From assembly GCA_037039925.1 (NCBI GenBank), contig JAXRKP010000454.1:70001-134000 (forward strand): 64,000 bases of DNA, written 5' to 3'. The translations under genes and the position numbers were made by a program. The notes beneath the pieces are model-generated. The model saw only the letters and a program-made list of their open reading frames with translations. It did not search any database and was not told the DNA's origin. The stretch is from Doris montereyensis. Taxonomy: Eukaryota; Mollusca; Gastropoda; Nudibranchia; Dorididae. Of the stretch, positions 53,801 to 63,410 are shown piece after piece. The first letter of the stretch is position 1, and each line of letters opens with the position of its first letter.

Positions 53801-55921
53801 AAATATTTGTATTTGACTTTTCTCCCCTTTTCAGCCAGTCAAATGTACCAAAGACAATTCAATCACACTTCACACATCATTTGACAAACTGATCAATTTC
53901 TGTTTATGAAACACATGAGACACTGGAGGCAACCTTTCTTTTTACCCATTTTTTAAAAGTTTAGGTCTCTTGGATGTATCTGCCTAATGGAAATCCTACC
54001 AATACACACAAAAAAAAGACTTTTTTCACATGATCATAAAATTTGAGAAGGGACAGACAGAGGAGGCCAAACTATTCAAAACCTCACAACGTTATAAAGG
54101 GTATTCTGAATTTGCAAACTTAATTGCATTTACCCAGTCATAGAAAAAGAGGCTCTTATCATGAGATAATACAAACCTTGCTGGTTTTCTGATTTCCATG
54201 AACCACTTGACTTGTTACATTCTTGATGAACCTCTGTTGTTTGGCACCCTTCTTGTTTTTCAGACCAAAAGTCTTATCCTGGATAAAGTTAACAAGAAAA
54301 GAATCATACGTTATTTCACATTTCATAATATATTTATTAGATGAAGAAGATATTATGAAAGTAAAAGAAGTGTATGTTACAACTTACAAGCATTATTCTC
54401 CCCTCTTTCTCTCTCTCCCTCATTTTCGGATTGTGATAGATTTTATGAAAGGTACAAATCTGTCAATATACAACATCTATGCAGTATTATGCAAATTAGA
54501 CAACACTACAGTTTCACACTTAAAATATGGTCATATATGAAGAAGAAAAAGTCAGACACTTCTGAACGAACGATTAGTCCCAGTCCGATGTCACAGTGAC
54601 CCTCATCAATGACACTCAAACTGCTCAATGAAATATCCACTGTCTTAGTCTCACACCCAGTTAGACTGATGGAATTGACTAAAATTAGTCACAACTGGAG
54701 GCAACTTCTCTCTTTTTTTCATATTAAATACTTTCTACTTGATACGCTGCTTACTTTCGTCCTTTTCTGTCCGTCTGCCTCTTTGGCTGTCTCTGTCTCT
54801 ATTTATAATGTCTCTTATCTGATTCTCTCTGTAAGAAGTGTACAAGTTACAACTTAAAAGCATTATTTTCCCCTCTTTATCTCTCTCTCCCTCCTTTTCG
54901 GATTGTGATAGATTTTATGAAAGGTACAAAACTGTCAATATACAACATCTATGCAGTTGAAGAAAAAGTCACATTTCTGAATGAACGATTAGTCCCAATT
55001 GATGTCACAGCGACCTTTATCAATGACACTCAAACTGCTCAATGAAATATACCGCTGTCTTAGTCTCACACTCAATGAGACCGACGGAATTGACCAAAAT
55101 CAGTCACAACTAGAGGCAACTTCTTTCTTTTTACCCCATTTTTTAAAAATCTTAGTTGTGTCCATTGGATGAAGATTGTAGTTCTAGTACTTCTAGATTG
55201 ACCTGCCTATGGAAATCCCTCCGAAGAGAGTTCTAACGCCTGCAACACTTGATCTTGTAAATGTAAGTAGGTAGTTTAAACCATCCAGTACTTCTGTTCA
55301 CCATAACATAAACCTCGGATTTGGCTGATTCTCTGTCCTCTTCACCTGTACCCTCTCCTCTCTACAACTCTTTAATGTAATTACAATAATTACATGGCTT
55401 ATTCCACTGGAAAGTTTTATTCAATCTCTTTCCATTCATGAATCCTCTTCACTTCATATATACTATTAAACGTTTATTATAAATGCTGACAATACTCAAT
55501 AGCTATAGATCTAGACTGGTTGACTCTCAGCAGTCTGACAGTGGCAGTGTCCCCCTGTCCAGTGTCCAGCATACCACAGAATTTCTTACAAAAACTGACC
55601 ATTAAAAGTAGGGCTTGGACATTTTTAATCTAAATTTCATGTTGCTTTCAAATATGGCATAGGCTGAATAATAGGGTTTATTCTTCCAGATGATTCATAT
55701 CGTTTTAAATTTAGATCTAGATCTGCATGGACAAAAAAGGCAAGGGAACAAAGATTTGAGCTGTGTGATCTCGCCCTTTTTATGTGTTACGACTCCTACG
55801 ACACGGAATAGAATAGGGAAGAACATAAGAACCAAACAAAATGTATTACCTCAATAATCCTCTCTTTCTTCTTCTGATCGGTCTTTTTACTAGGCTCATT
55901 GGCCTTCTTTTTAGGGGGCAT
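36675..55921 (-). CDS. ZC3H15: zinc finger CCCH domain-containing protein 15 (DFRP1), 12 coding exons
   Basis: Twelve GT-AG exons encode about 420 residues, close to the 426 of human ZC3H15. The start [20 protein letters not shown] is family-typical. Two CCCH fingers follow: C102-X7-C110-X5-C116-X3-H120 in exon 4 and C172-X17-C190-X5-C196-X3-H200 in exon 6. Next are [20 protein letters not shown] and the DFRP region (about 205-300, [17 protein letters not shown]), then an acidic C-terminus ([20 protein letters not shown]). The family protein binds and stabilises the GTPase DRG1 on translating ribosomes in the cytoplasm. Exons 4, 6, 8 and 11 each need one single-base correction. The total corrected length (1,263 nt with stop) is divisible by three. 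Confidence 0.93.
37377..37506 (-). CDS. ZC3H15: ZC3H15 exon 11 (one apparent base missing)
   Basis: It begins [17 protein letters not shown] and continues to DVDNSGTH, aligning with human DVDETGI. The downstream part in another frame, [12 protein letters not shown], joins exon 12 in the right phase, so one base is missing near the codon after DNSGTH. The uncorrected frame ends at a stop at the exon border. Confidence 0.8.
37507..39100 (-). other. ZC3H15 intron 10, left part
   Basis: Contains (AAT)n at 37545-37572, a region with TTATATTGCGCCAACATCTC near 37610 typical of dispersed invertebrate repeats, and a (TG)n(TC)n tract at 38789-38855. No exon recognised. Confidence 0.45.
39117..39380 (+). 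other. unassigned 88-residue open frame inside ZC3H15 intron 10
   Basis: The frame starts [19 protein letters not shown] and ends IIEHD with a TAA at 39378-39380. It is directly preceded by an acceptor-like GTGACTAG. Composition is protein-like and not low-complexity, but I recognise no domain. It could be a gene fragment, a transposon remnant or chance. Confidence 0.25.
40262..40535. repeat. tandem repeat of about 58 bp
   Basis: About five copies of a unit with AACTTTTTTAAATTTCTAAA followed by CGGATTTTTAAAA and GTGTTGTTCAT, with internal deletions between copies. Confidence 0.92.
41441..41518 (-). CDS. ZC3H15: ZC3H15 exon 10
   Basis: 26 codons: [20 protein letters not shown] and ADGISF, aligning with ISGREVFEFRPELVNDDDEE. 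Phase 0 at both ends, acceptor CAAATAG, donor GTAAGA. Confidence 0.93.
41708..41792. repeat. (GAA)n microsatellite
   Basis: A homopurine tract of GAA/GAAA repeats on the + strand within intron 9. Confidence 0.95.
41793..41860 (+). repeat. short dispersed repeat (family C), partial
   Basis: GGTGATCTCAAGGTGAATTAAGAGGAAACC-type core (shown here in parts: GGTGATCTCAAGG, GAATTAAGAGGAAACC), then truncated. Lies in ZC3H15 intron 9. Confidence 0.65.
41910..42430 (-). mobile_element. SINE family B interrupted by a 240-bp insertion
   Basis: The tail and central block are at 41910-42052 (TTCACCCACATC, TGTCCTGTAAACAGCC). The rest of the body and the tRNA-like head are at 42294-42430 (GATGGGACTAAGTGTCAATC, CTTGCCTCTGGACTACC). 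The 42053-42293 segment is foreign to the family. Confidence 0.75.
43171..44460 (+). pseudogene. LINE ORF remnant (linker and RT)
   Basis: Pieces in shifting frames: [16 protein letters not shown] (linker), the RT start [15 protein letters not shown], a degraded motif A ([11 protein letters not shown]) and RQGCILSP. Several in-frame stops; the FADD box is lost at 44390-44400. Confidence 0.8.
44470..44857. mobile_element. TTAA-flanked piggyBac-type MITE inside the LINE
   Basis: TTAA lies at 44466-44469 and 44858-44861. The terminal inverted repeats are CCCATAGCTTCCC on the left and CCCATTGTTTCTC on the right complement. The LINE sequence resumes exactly as in the intact paralogue (GAATTAAATAAAAG near 62567), so the pre-insertion site is known. 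Confidence 0.85.
45064..45583 (+). mobile_element. SINE family B inserted in the LINE and itself split
   Basis: The head with A box GTAGTTCAGAGGCAAGG and B box GGGTTCGAGCCCC is at 45066-45128. The body resumes at 45370 (CTATCCCCCTGGTCAAGG) and ends in an AAATCAAATCAAATC tail. LINE copies of CATCTAGGAAAG and ATCTAGAAAA on the two sides form a target duplication of about 10 bp. Confidence 0.85.
45129..45366 (+). mobile_element. LINE 3'-end fragment inside the SINE
   Basis: A 5'-truncated LINE tail of about 240 bp, from GACAATAGAATAGCTAAATC through [15 protein letters not shown] coding sequence to the GAAAGAAAGAAAG end. It splits the SINE just after its B box, so it is the youngest layer of the stack. 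Confidence 0.85.
46180..46257 (-). CDS. ZC3H15: ZC3H15 exon 9
   Basis: 26 codons, [20 protein letters not shown] and AGKIVG, aligning with the KADFKAGK segment of the DFRP region. Phase 0, acceptor CAAACAG, donor GTAAGT. Confidence 0.93.
46557..46825 (-). mobile_element. SINE family A
   Basis: GTTCCTTCAAGGTCGTTATGG, CCCAAGCTAGTGCTTGTTCC and GGATTCGAACCCGGAACC (complement of the B box) occur in family order. ZC3H15 intron 8. Confidence 0.8.
47011..47081 (-). CDS. ZC3H15: ZC3H15 exon 8 (one apparent base missing)
   Basis: It encodes [17 protein letters not shown], then needs one extra T in the TTT run to continue LQWKERK, which aligns with LESFLAWKKRK. With that base the exon is 72 nt and phase 0 at both ends. 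Donor GTAAGC. Confidence 0.87.
47215..47410 (-). repeat. dispersed repeat related to 23.5 kb
   Basis: GGTAGAGAAAGATCTTATCA and GCGTTGTAGCGAAACC on the + strand are the inverted counterparts of blocks at 23490-23630. Confidence 0.45.
47725..48003 (-). mobile_element. SINE family A, well-preserved tRNA head
   Basis: On the minus strand the head reads GTGACCAAGTGGTTATGCTG, then a B box GGGGTTCAAATCC, like a leucine- or serine-tRNA. The body and an A-rich tail follow. ZC3H15 intron 7, sense orientation. Confidence 0.82.
48160..48258 (+). repeat. short dispersed repeat (family C)
   Basis: GAATTAAAGGAAAGATGCAGGACCTACC-type right half (parts: GAATTAAAGGAAAG, GCAGGACCTACCAGCAG). ZC3H15 intron 7. 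Confidence 0.65.
48521..48597 (-). CDS. ZC3H15: ZC3H15 exon 7
   Basis: (G)[19 protein letters not shown] and DLIETE, aligning with [20 protein letters not shown]. Enters in phase 1, leaves in phase 0. Acceptor CATACAG, donor GTAAGA. Confidence 0.93.
48598..49746 (-). other. ZC3H15 intron 6
   Basis: AT-rich; no further exon or recognised repeat. Confidence 0.5.
49747..49848 (-). CDS. ZC3H15: ZC3H15 exon 6 (second CCCH finger; one apparent base missing)
   Basis: It begins ICRHF, then needs one more base at the T5 run to continue [20 protein letters not shown] and IYRHALPP, aligning with CKHFLEAIENNKYGWFW and MYRHALPP. Corrected length is 103 nt. Acceptor ATCTCTAG, donor GTATGA. The opposite-strand frame over this exon is a shadow. 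Confidence 0.88.
49960..50078 (+). repeat. short dispersed repeat (family C)
   Basis: ATTGAAATTAACCCTGTCC, GATCTCAGGGTGAATGAAG and ACCAGTAGCACCCACCAACC in family order. ZC3H15 intron 5. Confidence 0.78.
50785..50879 (-). CDS. ZC3H15: ZC3H15 exon 5
   Basis: (E)[20 protein letters not shown] and [11 protein letters not shown], aligning with [20 protein letters not shown]. Enters in phase 1, leaves in phase 0. Acceptor CTTTCAG, donor GTAAAA. Confidence 0.93.
50915..51035 (+). repeat. short dispersed repeat (family C), best copy
   Basis: TTGAAATTTACCCAGTCCACC, GATCTCAGGGTGAATTAAG and GAAGTAGGATCTACCAGCG. ZC3H15 intron 4, adjacent to exon 5. Confidence 0.8.
51036..52870 (-). other. ZC3H15 intron 4, main part
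   Basis: Mostly unassigned AT-rich sequence. A SINE family A fragment on the + strand lies at 52255-52350 (CACCTATTCCGTTTCACAC, GGCTTTGAAGGAACTTTTAC). Confidence 0.5.
52871..53006 (-). CDS. ZC3H15: ZC3H15 exon 4 (first CCCH finger; one apparent extra base)
   Basis: It encodes (G)[19 protein letters not shown] and [17 protein letters not shown]. An A7 run then shifts frame; removing one A continues RNMYEDKH and joins exon 5 in phase as [10 protein letters not shown]. Corrected length is 135 nt. Acceptor AACTAG, donor GTAAAG. Confidence 0.9.
53530..53635 (-). CDS. ZC3H15: ZC3H15 exon 3
   Basis: 35 codons plus one base: [20 protein letters not shown] and [15 protein letters not shown], aligning with [25 protein letters not shown]. 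Acceptor AAAATAG, donor GTCAGT. Confidence 0.92.
54177..54278 (-). CDS. ZC3H15: ZC3H15 exon 2
   Basis: 34 codons: [20 protein letters not shown] and [14 protein letters not shown], nearly identical to [20 protein letters not shown]. Phase 0, acceptor TTATCCAG, donor GTTTGT. Confidence 0.95.
54385..55135. repeat. diverged tandem duplication in ZC3H15 intron 1
   Basis: The blocks GGATTGTGATAGATTTTATG, CGATTAGTCCCA and CACTCAAACTGCTCAATGAA occur in the same order in 54385-54715 and 54845-55135, a period of about 460 bp with some 10% divergence. Confidence 0.88.
55850..55921 (-). CDS. ZC3H15: ZC3H15 exon 1 (start)
   Basis: 24 codons, [20 protein letters not shown] and RIIE. The ATG at 55921 is chosen because MPPKK is the conserved family start. 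The frame is open upstream to an ATG at 56002, but that extension is not family-like. Donor GTAATA. Confidence 0.93.
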
Positions 55922-56225
55922 TTCAAGAAGATTTTTTAAGAAGTATGCTGAAGTAACAATAAGTCCACGGCACACACAACTGGTTGCTTCAAGTCCATTC
56001 ACCGGAAGTTAGTTGCAATGCCATGTTCTCACCGGATATTTCCCACAAAAGTGAAAGCTTCTTTACACTAAAAGAGTGTATCATGTACATAACAGCTGTT
56101 TACAAGTAAATTGTATTACATGTATTATTATAGGAATGCTGATATTTTTAATTAACGTCCACGTGCTTATCTTTCTGCTAAACTTGGTGGCCTTTATCAT
56201 ATTATTGCCTTCATGATATCAAAAT
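55922..56225 (-). promoter_or_regulatory. ZC3H15 5' UTR and promoter region
   Basis: Non-repetitive sequence between the start codon and a duplicated block. No TATA box is placed with confidence; inferred from position only. Confidence 0.35.
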
Positions 56226-56320
56226 ACTTTCTACTTGATACGCTGCTTACTTTCGTCCTTTTCTGTCTGTCTGCCTCTTTGGCTGTCTCTGTTTATGTCT
56301 CTATCTGATTCTCTCTGTCA
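56226..56320. repeat. duplicate of an intron-1 block
   Basis: TTCTACTTGATACGCTGCTTA and CTTTCGTCCTTTTCTGTC and the following CTGTCTCTG repeat the segment at 54725-54835, so sequence was copied between intron 1 and the upstream region. Confidence 0.85.
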
Positions 56321-56359
56321 TTATGTCAGTATAATCTGTCTGTTTATATCCATCCACAT

Positions 56360-57334
<975 letters not shown>

Positions 57335-57335
57335 G

Positions 57336-59080
57336 TTAAGAACAGGAGCTCAGGGACATAGATGTTACGGTATATAGGAAGTCGAGCAATGGTACTAATA
57401 ACACACTGGTACATGTATGCAATGGCGAAAGCTATGGGTAGGCTATAAAGGCTTAGTTCCACCTTTAAAAATGATGTGATTATAAGTTATATAAAACAGT
57501 TATTATTTAGGCCTAGCTCACACGTATGCAAATACGCAATTGATAGAGACTACTCTAAGAACTACCAAACCATTAGATCTAGCAAATGAAAGGAGACTGT
57601 AATGCGTAAACCCTTTTCCTGACGGGTCTTCCCATTGTAATAGTAATATTCATGGCATCGTTCTGGAGAATGTAATACATGTATGTACATGAAAGAGAGA
57701 GAGAGAAGATCATCATCGATACCAAGGCTTAAAATGGTATTGATGCCCAGTGATCTAGATCTAGCAACGTCTGGCCTTGATTCAACAAAGGCGAACCCTT
57801 GGCGAGCGAGACATTGAGAGAAGGTAGTAATCATTAAACAGAAGAAGAAAAAATATGTTTCTCTCTCACAAGATACATTATAAAGTCAATAAGTCTGTCT
57901 TATCATAAATGTCTGTGTCGTGTATAGACTAGTGATTTTTATTGTGATTTCCTTCTGTACATTACGAGCGGTCAACGAGAACAGTCCTTTGTTTTGTTTT
58001 AGACTTACATAACACAATATAGAATCTAGATCCAGATCTAAAGTCAACAATTTGGTTACACAGTGTAGTTATGGTAGTATACACTACACAATACATACAG
58101 ATCTACATCAATAACATTTATTTTTTTTGAAGATACATGTATAAGACACTTTACCGGTAGGCCTACTGTAGTGCATGTCTATATTTAGATCTAGTTGTGT
58201 TCACTGGTGGTATGAGTATGAGCTATGAATTACGCTGACCATCTCTTAAGTCAGTCTTAAGTATAAATTTGAACTCTCCCAGTAGATATGAAAAGCTTGA
58301 GATGATGTGTGCAATATTCTGTATAGTTTATACATTGCATAACAGTTATTTGCATTATTATGTCACTAGCTCATTAAAATCAACCACATGTATCTGACAG
58401 GCCTGGCTTCGCCACTGCTTGTATGTATAATAAGACAACTGGTTTAGGAAAACACGTCATATGTTAATGGTGAATGCACAACAAACTGAAAACGAGGAAG
58501 CAGCGTGATCATCGACATAATGACGTTTTTTTTTAAATAGTGCCGTCCACGCGGGCATTCCAATTTCTTTAGATAAAGGAATGGAATAAAGACTATTACC
58601 GGGGTTCACGCTCGATGCAACAGGAGCAATCTATGTTGTCCAAATGAGCAATTATGCTCAAGGAACAAAATTGAATGCCTGAGGTAAGGCTCAAGCCCAG
58701 TACTTCTGGGTCACAGTGCAATGCCTTTAGCCTATTAATTAACATAAATGTACTTATCATAAGACAAACACAGTTATCTTTCTTAATAAACTCACAATCA
58801 TTACATTCCTCCAAAGACTAGTCTTTGATTCCTCTCATCTGAGATTAAACTAATTTTAAAAACTTCCCAAAATGAAATATTCAAATTAAATTGCATTTCG
58901 TAAGCAGTTGCATACGTGTCAACAATACAAAGCAGTTCATAACAAATTAAGCTGAGATGAAACAAAAAAGCAAAACAATGCAGACAGTTACGGTTACAAC
59001 AAACCGTTACAATGACTTTATAACTTGATTAGTCACAGAGACTTTGAATATCTATAAGGTAAGTCTATCTGGAGGCTTCA
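57336..59080. other. unassigned intergenic sequence
   Basis: No exon recognised. A weak tRNA-like SINE head may lie on the minus strand at 58595-58740, with the B-box-like GGGCTTGAGCC. Confidence 0.35.
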
Positions 59081-59089
59081 CTCACCTTG

Positions 59090-59938
59090 ATGACTTCCTT
59101 ACCTTAGGAGTGTCTGGTGCACCAAATGCTCAAATCCGAGTTGGTGATGTTTGATGATGGCTGTCCTTCACAAGTGACAGTAACGGCAATACCTGAAGAT
59201 GTGACAGGAATGCTATCTTTAGAAATGGGTTAAAGAGGAAGAGATTTAATTGGTTCTTCTACACAAAATATCACTATCATCAACATTACCATTACAGACT
59301 CTTTCTCTAATTTGATCTCGGTGTCTTCTCACCACAATTTATTCAGTTTGAACTCTAAGATACAGGACCTGATTTCTGTTTGATTACCTCCTGGATCCAT
59401 GTGTCACCACAAGTTGAATAATTTCTAACAATACTTTATCTTCCACACCAATCTCACGGTCTTTTGTATGCATATAATAATTTATTTTTGTCTAGTTTGT
59501 TGCTTATTAACTTGCTGCTGTAAGCATGGATGCAATAAGTCAAGATGAGTTTTGAGAGTCCTACCAAACATTAACTCAGCAGTGGAGAGACCTGTTGTGG
59601 CGTTAGGTGTAGATCTGTATTTTGTAAAAAAAAAGTGTACATATTCATTCTCACACAGATTTGCCTTTTAACTCAATCATATCGTATTTGAATGTCTAAA
59701 CACCCCCTTCAGCTAACCCGTTAGATGGAGGGTCGTAAGGAAATACTGTGATGTGCTGTACTCCTTTATGGCTAAGGGAATTTGAACATTCATCATAAGT
59801 AAAAGTAGGACCATTATCAATGACAATGGTGTCTTGTAATCAAAAGGTGGAAAACACATCGCGCAATTCTAAAACAGTGCCAGAAGCATTAACACTGTTC
59901 ATCATTTTCACTGGTGTGCATCAGTAATAATGAGAAAC
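59090..59938 (-). pseudogene. Ty3/gypsy integrase, C-terminal part of the split gene
   Basis: The minus strand carries the second catalytic Asp (VIDNGPTF), the catalytic Glu (SNGLAEGG), then YRSTPNATTGLSTAELMFGR and the C-terminal VRRHRDQIR, all typical of Ty3/gypsy integrases. Stops and frameshifts are present. The N-terminal side is interrupted by the LINE at 59952 and resumes at 63321. No long terminal repeats were seen. Confidence 0.82.
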
Positions 59939-59951
59939 ATGTGACCTAAAA

Positions 59952-60235
59952 CCGGGCAGTGGACAGGTAAACACCTGTACGGGGAGTAGATGCTCCCGCC
60001 CTCCACGAGTCTCCTGCTGCCTTGCAGGCAGGTCTTGGCTGACCAAAGGCTAAGGGAGTTAACCCTGAAAGAAAACAACCCTTGCAAGGTCTTGACTGAC
60101 AAAAGGCTAAGGGAGTTAACCCTAACAGAAAATAACAACCTGCTGCCTTGCAGGATGGTCTTGAATGACTAAAGGCTAAGGGGTTAACCCTGACAGAAAA
60201 TAACAAGACCCGGTAGGGGGCCTCGAGGTGGCAGC
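59952..60235 (+). promoter_or_regulatory. LINE 5' tandem monomers, candidate internal promoter
   Basis: Three imperfect monomers of about 65 bp, each with AAAGGCTAAGGGAGTTAACCC (20-nt core AAAGGCTAAGGGAGTTAACC) and GACAGAAAATAACAA. The same monomers start the copies at 18.27 and 42.5 kb. Promoter role inferred. Confidence 0.55.
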
Positions 60236-60313
60236 CCCACCATCCCCACTATCTAATCCCTACTTATCCAAAACAACCTGATTCAAAGTCATATATACAA
60301 TGATATATCCGGC

Positions 60314-60640
60314 TTGAACTTTCGAAGACGACTTTGGAAAAGAACACGGACTGTGATTTTTGGAACATGGAATGTTAGGGCAATTAATGTAAAGGAGTTA
60401 GAATTAGCTGGAGAAATTGAAAAATTCAAAGTAGACATTTTGGCTATTACAGAAACAAAGAAAAAAGGACAAGGAATAGAAAATGTAGGACCAAATCATA
60501 CTTTAATCTTCTCAGGAGTAGATGTCAAAGATAGAGCTAGAGCAGAAGTAGGCCTCCTAATGCATAAAAGGCAAGAAATGCTACTAGAAAGTTGGAAATT
60601 TGTAAGCCCACGGCTATTAGAGGTAAAAATATTAAACTAA
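60314..60640 (+). pseudogene. LINE endonuclease N-terminus
   Basis: Contains FGTWNVRAIN and DILAITETKK, the first two catalytic motifs of APE-type endonucleases. The later GDLNA motif is frame-disrupted near 60780. Confidence 0.85.
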
Positions 60641-61019
60641 AAGGATGAAAAATTAAATTATTAATAACTTATGGACCAAACGAAGACGCCACTAAAGAAG
60701 AAAAGATATCTTCGAAATTGATTTACAAAATCTGCAGAGAATCTCAAACCCAAACAGGAATCAATGGTTTTATGAGATTTAAACGCCAGAGTAAGCAACA
60801 ATGTAGAAACGTCAGGAAGAGTAATAGGTAAAGAAGGAGAGACAACAAATTCTCCAAATGGAGAGAGACTCATAGATTTTTGCCTAAAGAATAACATAAA
60901 AATAGTTAACACATTTTTCCTCATAAAGATATCCACAAATATACAAGAGTAAATGAAGACAGATGTGAAAAGTCAATCATAGACTACATAATAGTTAGCA
61001 GCTCCCTTTTTACAGTACA

Positions 61020-61313
61020 ATGGATGCTAGAGTAAGCAGAGGAGCTGAAATATTTAGTGATCATCACCTAGTGATAGCCAAAAGGAGATTATTAACTGAA
61101 GAAAACAACCAGAAAAGGAAAGAGAAGAAAGCTAATAAACTCAAAATAGAGGAACTAAATAAACCAGTAGTAAAACAAATATATCAATCTAAGATAAAAA
61201 GATTTATCAGTGAAAGACAGATGGATCTGAATGATAGCACAATAGAAGAAAATTGGCACTCCTCAGTTGTACTGAAGAGGTCTGTGGTAGGAAACAAACT
61301 AAAGGAGATATGA
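61020..61313 (+). pseudogene. LINE endonuclease C-terminus and linker
   Basis: Contains SDHHLVIAKRRL (SDH motif) and a Lys-rich linker. It ends in a frameshift where about 10 codons of the family are deleted. Confidence 0.8.
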
Positions 61314-61788
61314 AAAGAACAGCATGGTGGAATGAGAATGTCAAGACTAAGATCAAAGAAAAGAAGGATGCCTGGAAGAAATAATTGCAAACAAAGAGAC
61401 CACAGGATAGAATAGATTACGTGAGTAAAAGAACTATCGCCAAAGAGGAAGTTATGAAAGCAAAACAGGAACAGTGGGAAGAGTTTGGACAAAGACTCCA
61501 AGAAAGCTATCAAGGAAACCAAAAGCTGTTCTGGGGAGCAATGAAGAGCTTGAGAAAGACCAAAACATGACCAATATGACAAATTAAGAACGCCAAAGGA
61601 GAAATAATGAAAGGAGACAGCGAAATCATGGAAACGTGGAGAAAGTATTTTCAACAATTACATAATCCCTCCAGAACATATGAAACAAGGAGTACATATC
61701 AATTATCAGGAGTAACAAGTAATGGAGATGAGACAGCTGAAGAAGTAGATATCTCAATGGAAGAACTTCAAACAGCTATAAGAAAAAA

Positions 61789-62460
61789 GTGAAATTAGGA
61801 AAAGCCCCAGGAGCAGATCAAGTTTATCCAGAAATGATTAAAAACCAAGGGAGAGAGGCAGACAAACTATTACATGCAATATGTCGACAAGCATGGAAGT
61901 CCAAACAGGTGCCAAACGACTGGAAAAAGGGAACTGTAGCACCAATACACAAGAAAGGATCAACCATGGAATGCTCAAACTATAGAGGGATATCACTACT
62001 TAGCGTATCAGGAAAAGTGCATGCCAGGATTCTGGAAATGAGACTAAGGAAAAGAGTAGAGGATCAGATTGAAGAGCATCAGAGTGGATTTAGACCAGGA
62101 AAAAGTGTACAAGATCACATATTTACAATTAGACAAATAATAGAAAAAATCCTTGAGAGAAACATTGACTTGCACCTGTGTTTTATTGACTTGGAAAAGA
62201 CAATTGACACTGTGAGGGGGGACGAACTATGGCATTCCTTAAAAGAACACAATGTAGAGCAAAATTTAATAGAAGCCATTAAACGTTTTTACAATAGACC
62301 AACATGTGCAGTAAGAGTAGTTGGAAATTTATCTGAAGAATTTGATGTAGATATAGAAGTAAGACAGGGTTGTGTCCTAAGTCCTCTTTTGTTTATCACA
62401 TTTATGGATTCAGCCGCAAAGGCATCCTCAAAAATGAAGAAAATGAATGTAGGTATGTGA
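61789..62460 (+). pseudogene. LINE reverse transcriptase, most complete copy
   Basis: A 223-codon open segment with the ordered RT blocks [51 protein letters not shown], motif A CFIDLEKTIDTV, RQGCVLSPLLF and ITFMDS. A stop at 62458-62460 precedes the next block, where the catalytic FADD reads FADG. The protein once primed insertion of the family, and probably of the (AATC)-tailed or (GAAA)-tailed partners, but is now inactive. Confidence 0.9.
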
Positions 62461-63320
62461 AAGCTCAAACCAGTAAATGTATCAATGTTTTTGTTTGCTG
62501 ATGGTTTAATTCTGTTTGGAAAATCAGAAAGAGACCTCCAGTCAAATATGAACATAATGAATAATGAATTAAATAAAAGAAGAATGAGAGTAAATGCAAA
62601 AAAAACCCAAAACAATGCTAATAACTAGGGAAGCTAAAACATAAAATCTTAAATTAGGCAGGAGAATTTAGAACAAGTTCAAAGCTACAATTAACTAGGA
62701 GTAATGATTAAATCAGAGGGAAAAACTAAGAAAAGAAATCAGCCAGAGAATCAAAAAAGGCAAGTGCAATATATAACCACATAGGAAAGGTATTTGTAGG
62801 TAAATAAGAATTGTCAACAAAAACCCAAATGGCAGTATACAACACAGTTTATTGTCCTACTCTCCTCTATGGCAGTGAAACCTGGACCTTAGACAGTAGG
62901 GAATACAGTAGGATGCAGGCAGCCGAAATGAAAAATCTAAGAAGAGTAGTAGGGAAACTAAAAGAGACAAAATCAGAAACACAACAATAAGATATCAAAC
63001 CAAAGCAGATAGCATAAAAACTAAGATAGAAATGAATTAACTGAGATGGTTTGGACATGTTAACAGAATGAATGATAAGAGAATAGCTAAATCAGTATAT
63101 AGTGCTAAAACTCAAGGTAAAAGACCAAAAGGCAGACCTCGGAGAAAGTGGGAAGAAGATATAAAAGAGGCATTAACGCAAATAAATTTAACTTTCACAG
63201 AAGGAAACAGAAACTGTCAGGACAGGGCAGCCTGGAGAAAGATCATTTCGGGCATCTAAAACCCATACACCGGAAGGTAGAATAGGAGCTGATAAAGAAA
63301 GAAAGAAATGAGACCTAAAA

Positions 63321-63410
63321 ATGTTCCAGCAAAGTCTACATGTATTCGTTTCCATGGTTCTTCTGGCCAGTCCCAAGGGTGAAGATGAGTATTGGCTGGT
63401 TGTGAATTCG
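63321..63410 (-). pseudogene. Ty3/gypsy integrase, N-terminal part of the split gene
   Basis: The minus strand reads HPWDWPEEPWKRIHVDFAG, the conserved start of the integrase catalytic core with the first catalytic Asp. Its continuation lies at 59938 and below, on the other side of the LINE. Confidence 0.85.

Larger units (their letters stand above)
59952..63307 (+). mobile_element. RTE-like LINE, end-to-end copy with 13-bp target duplication
   Basis: ATGTGACCTAAAA (59939-59951) and ATGAGACCTAAAA (63308-63320) flank the copy; the one mismatch is a later mutation. Its length of 3,356 bp defines the family's full size. In order: 5' monomers (59952-60235), endonuclease (60350-61080), RT (61790-62520), C-terminal region, GAAA tail (63290-63307). 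The catalytic FADD is mutated to FADG near 62505 and frameshifts are frequent, so it is dead. Confidence 0.93.
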
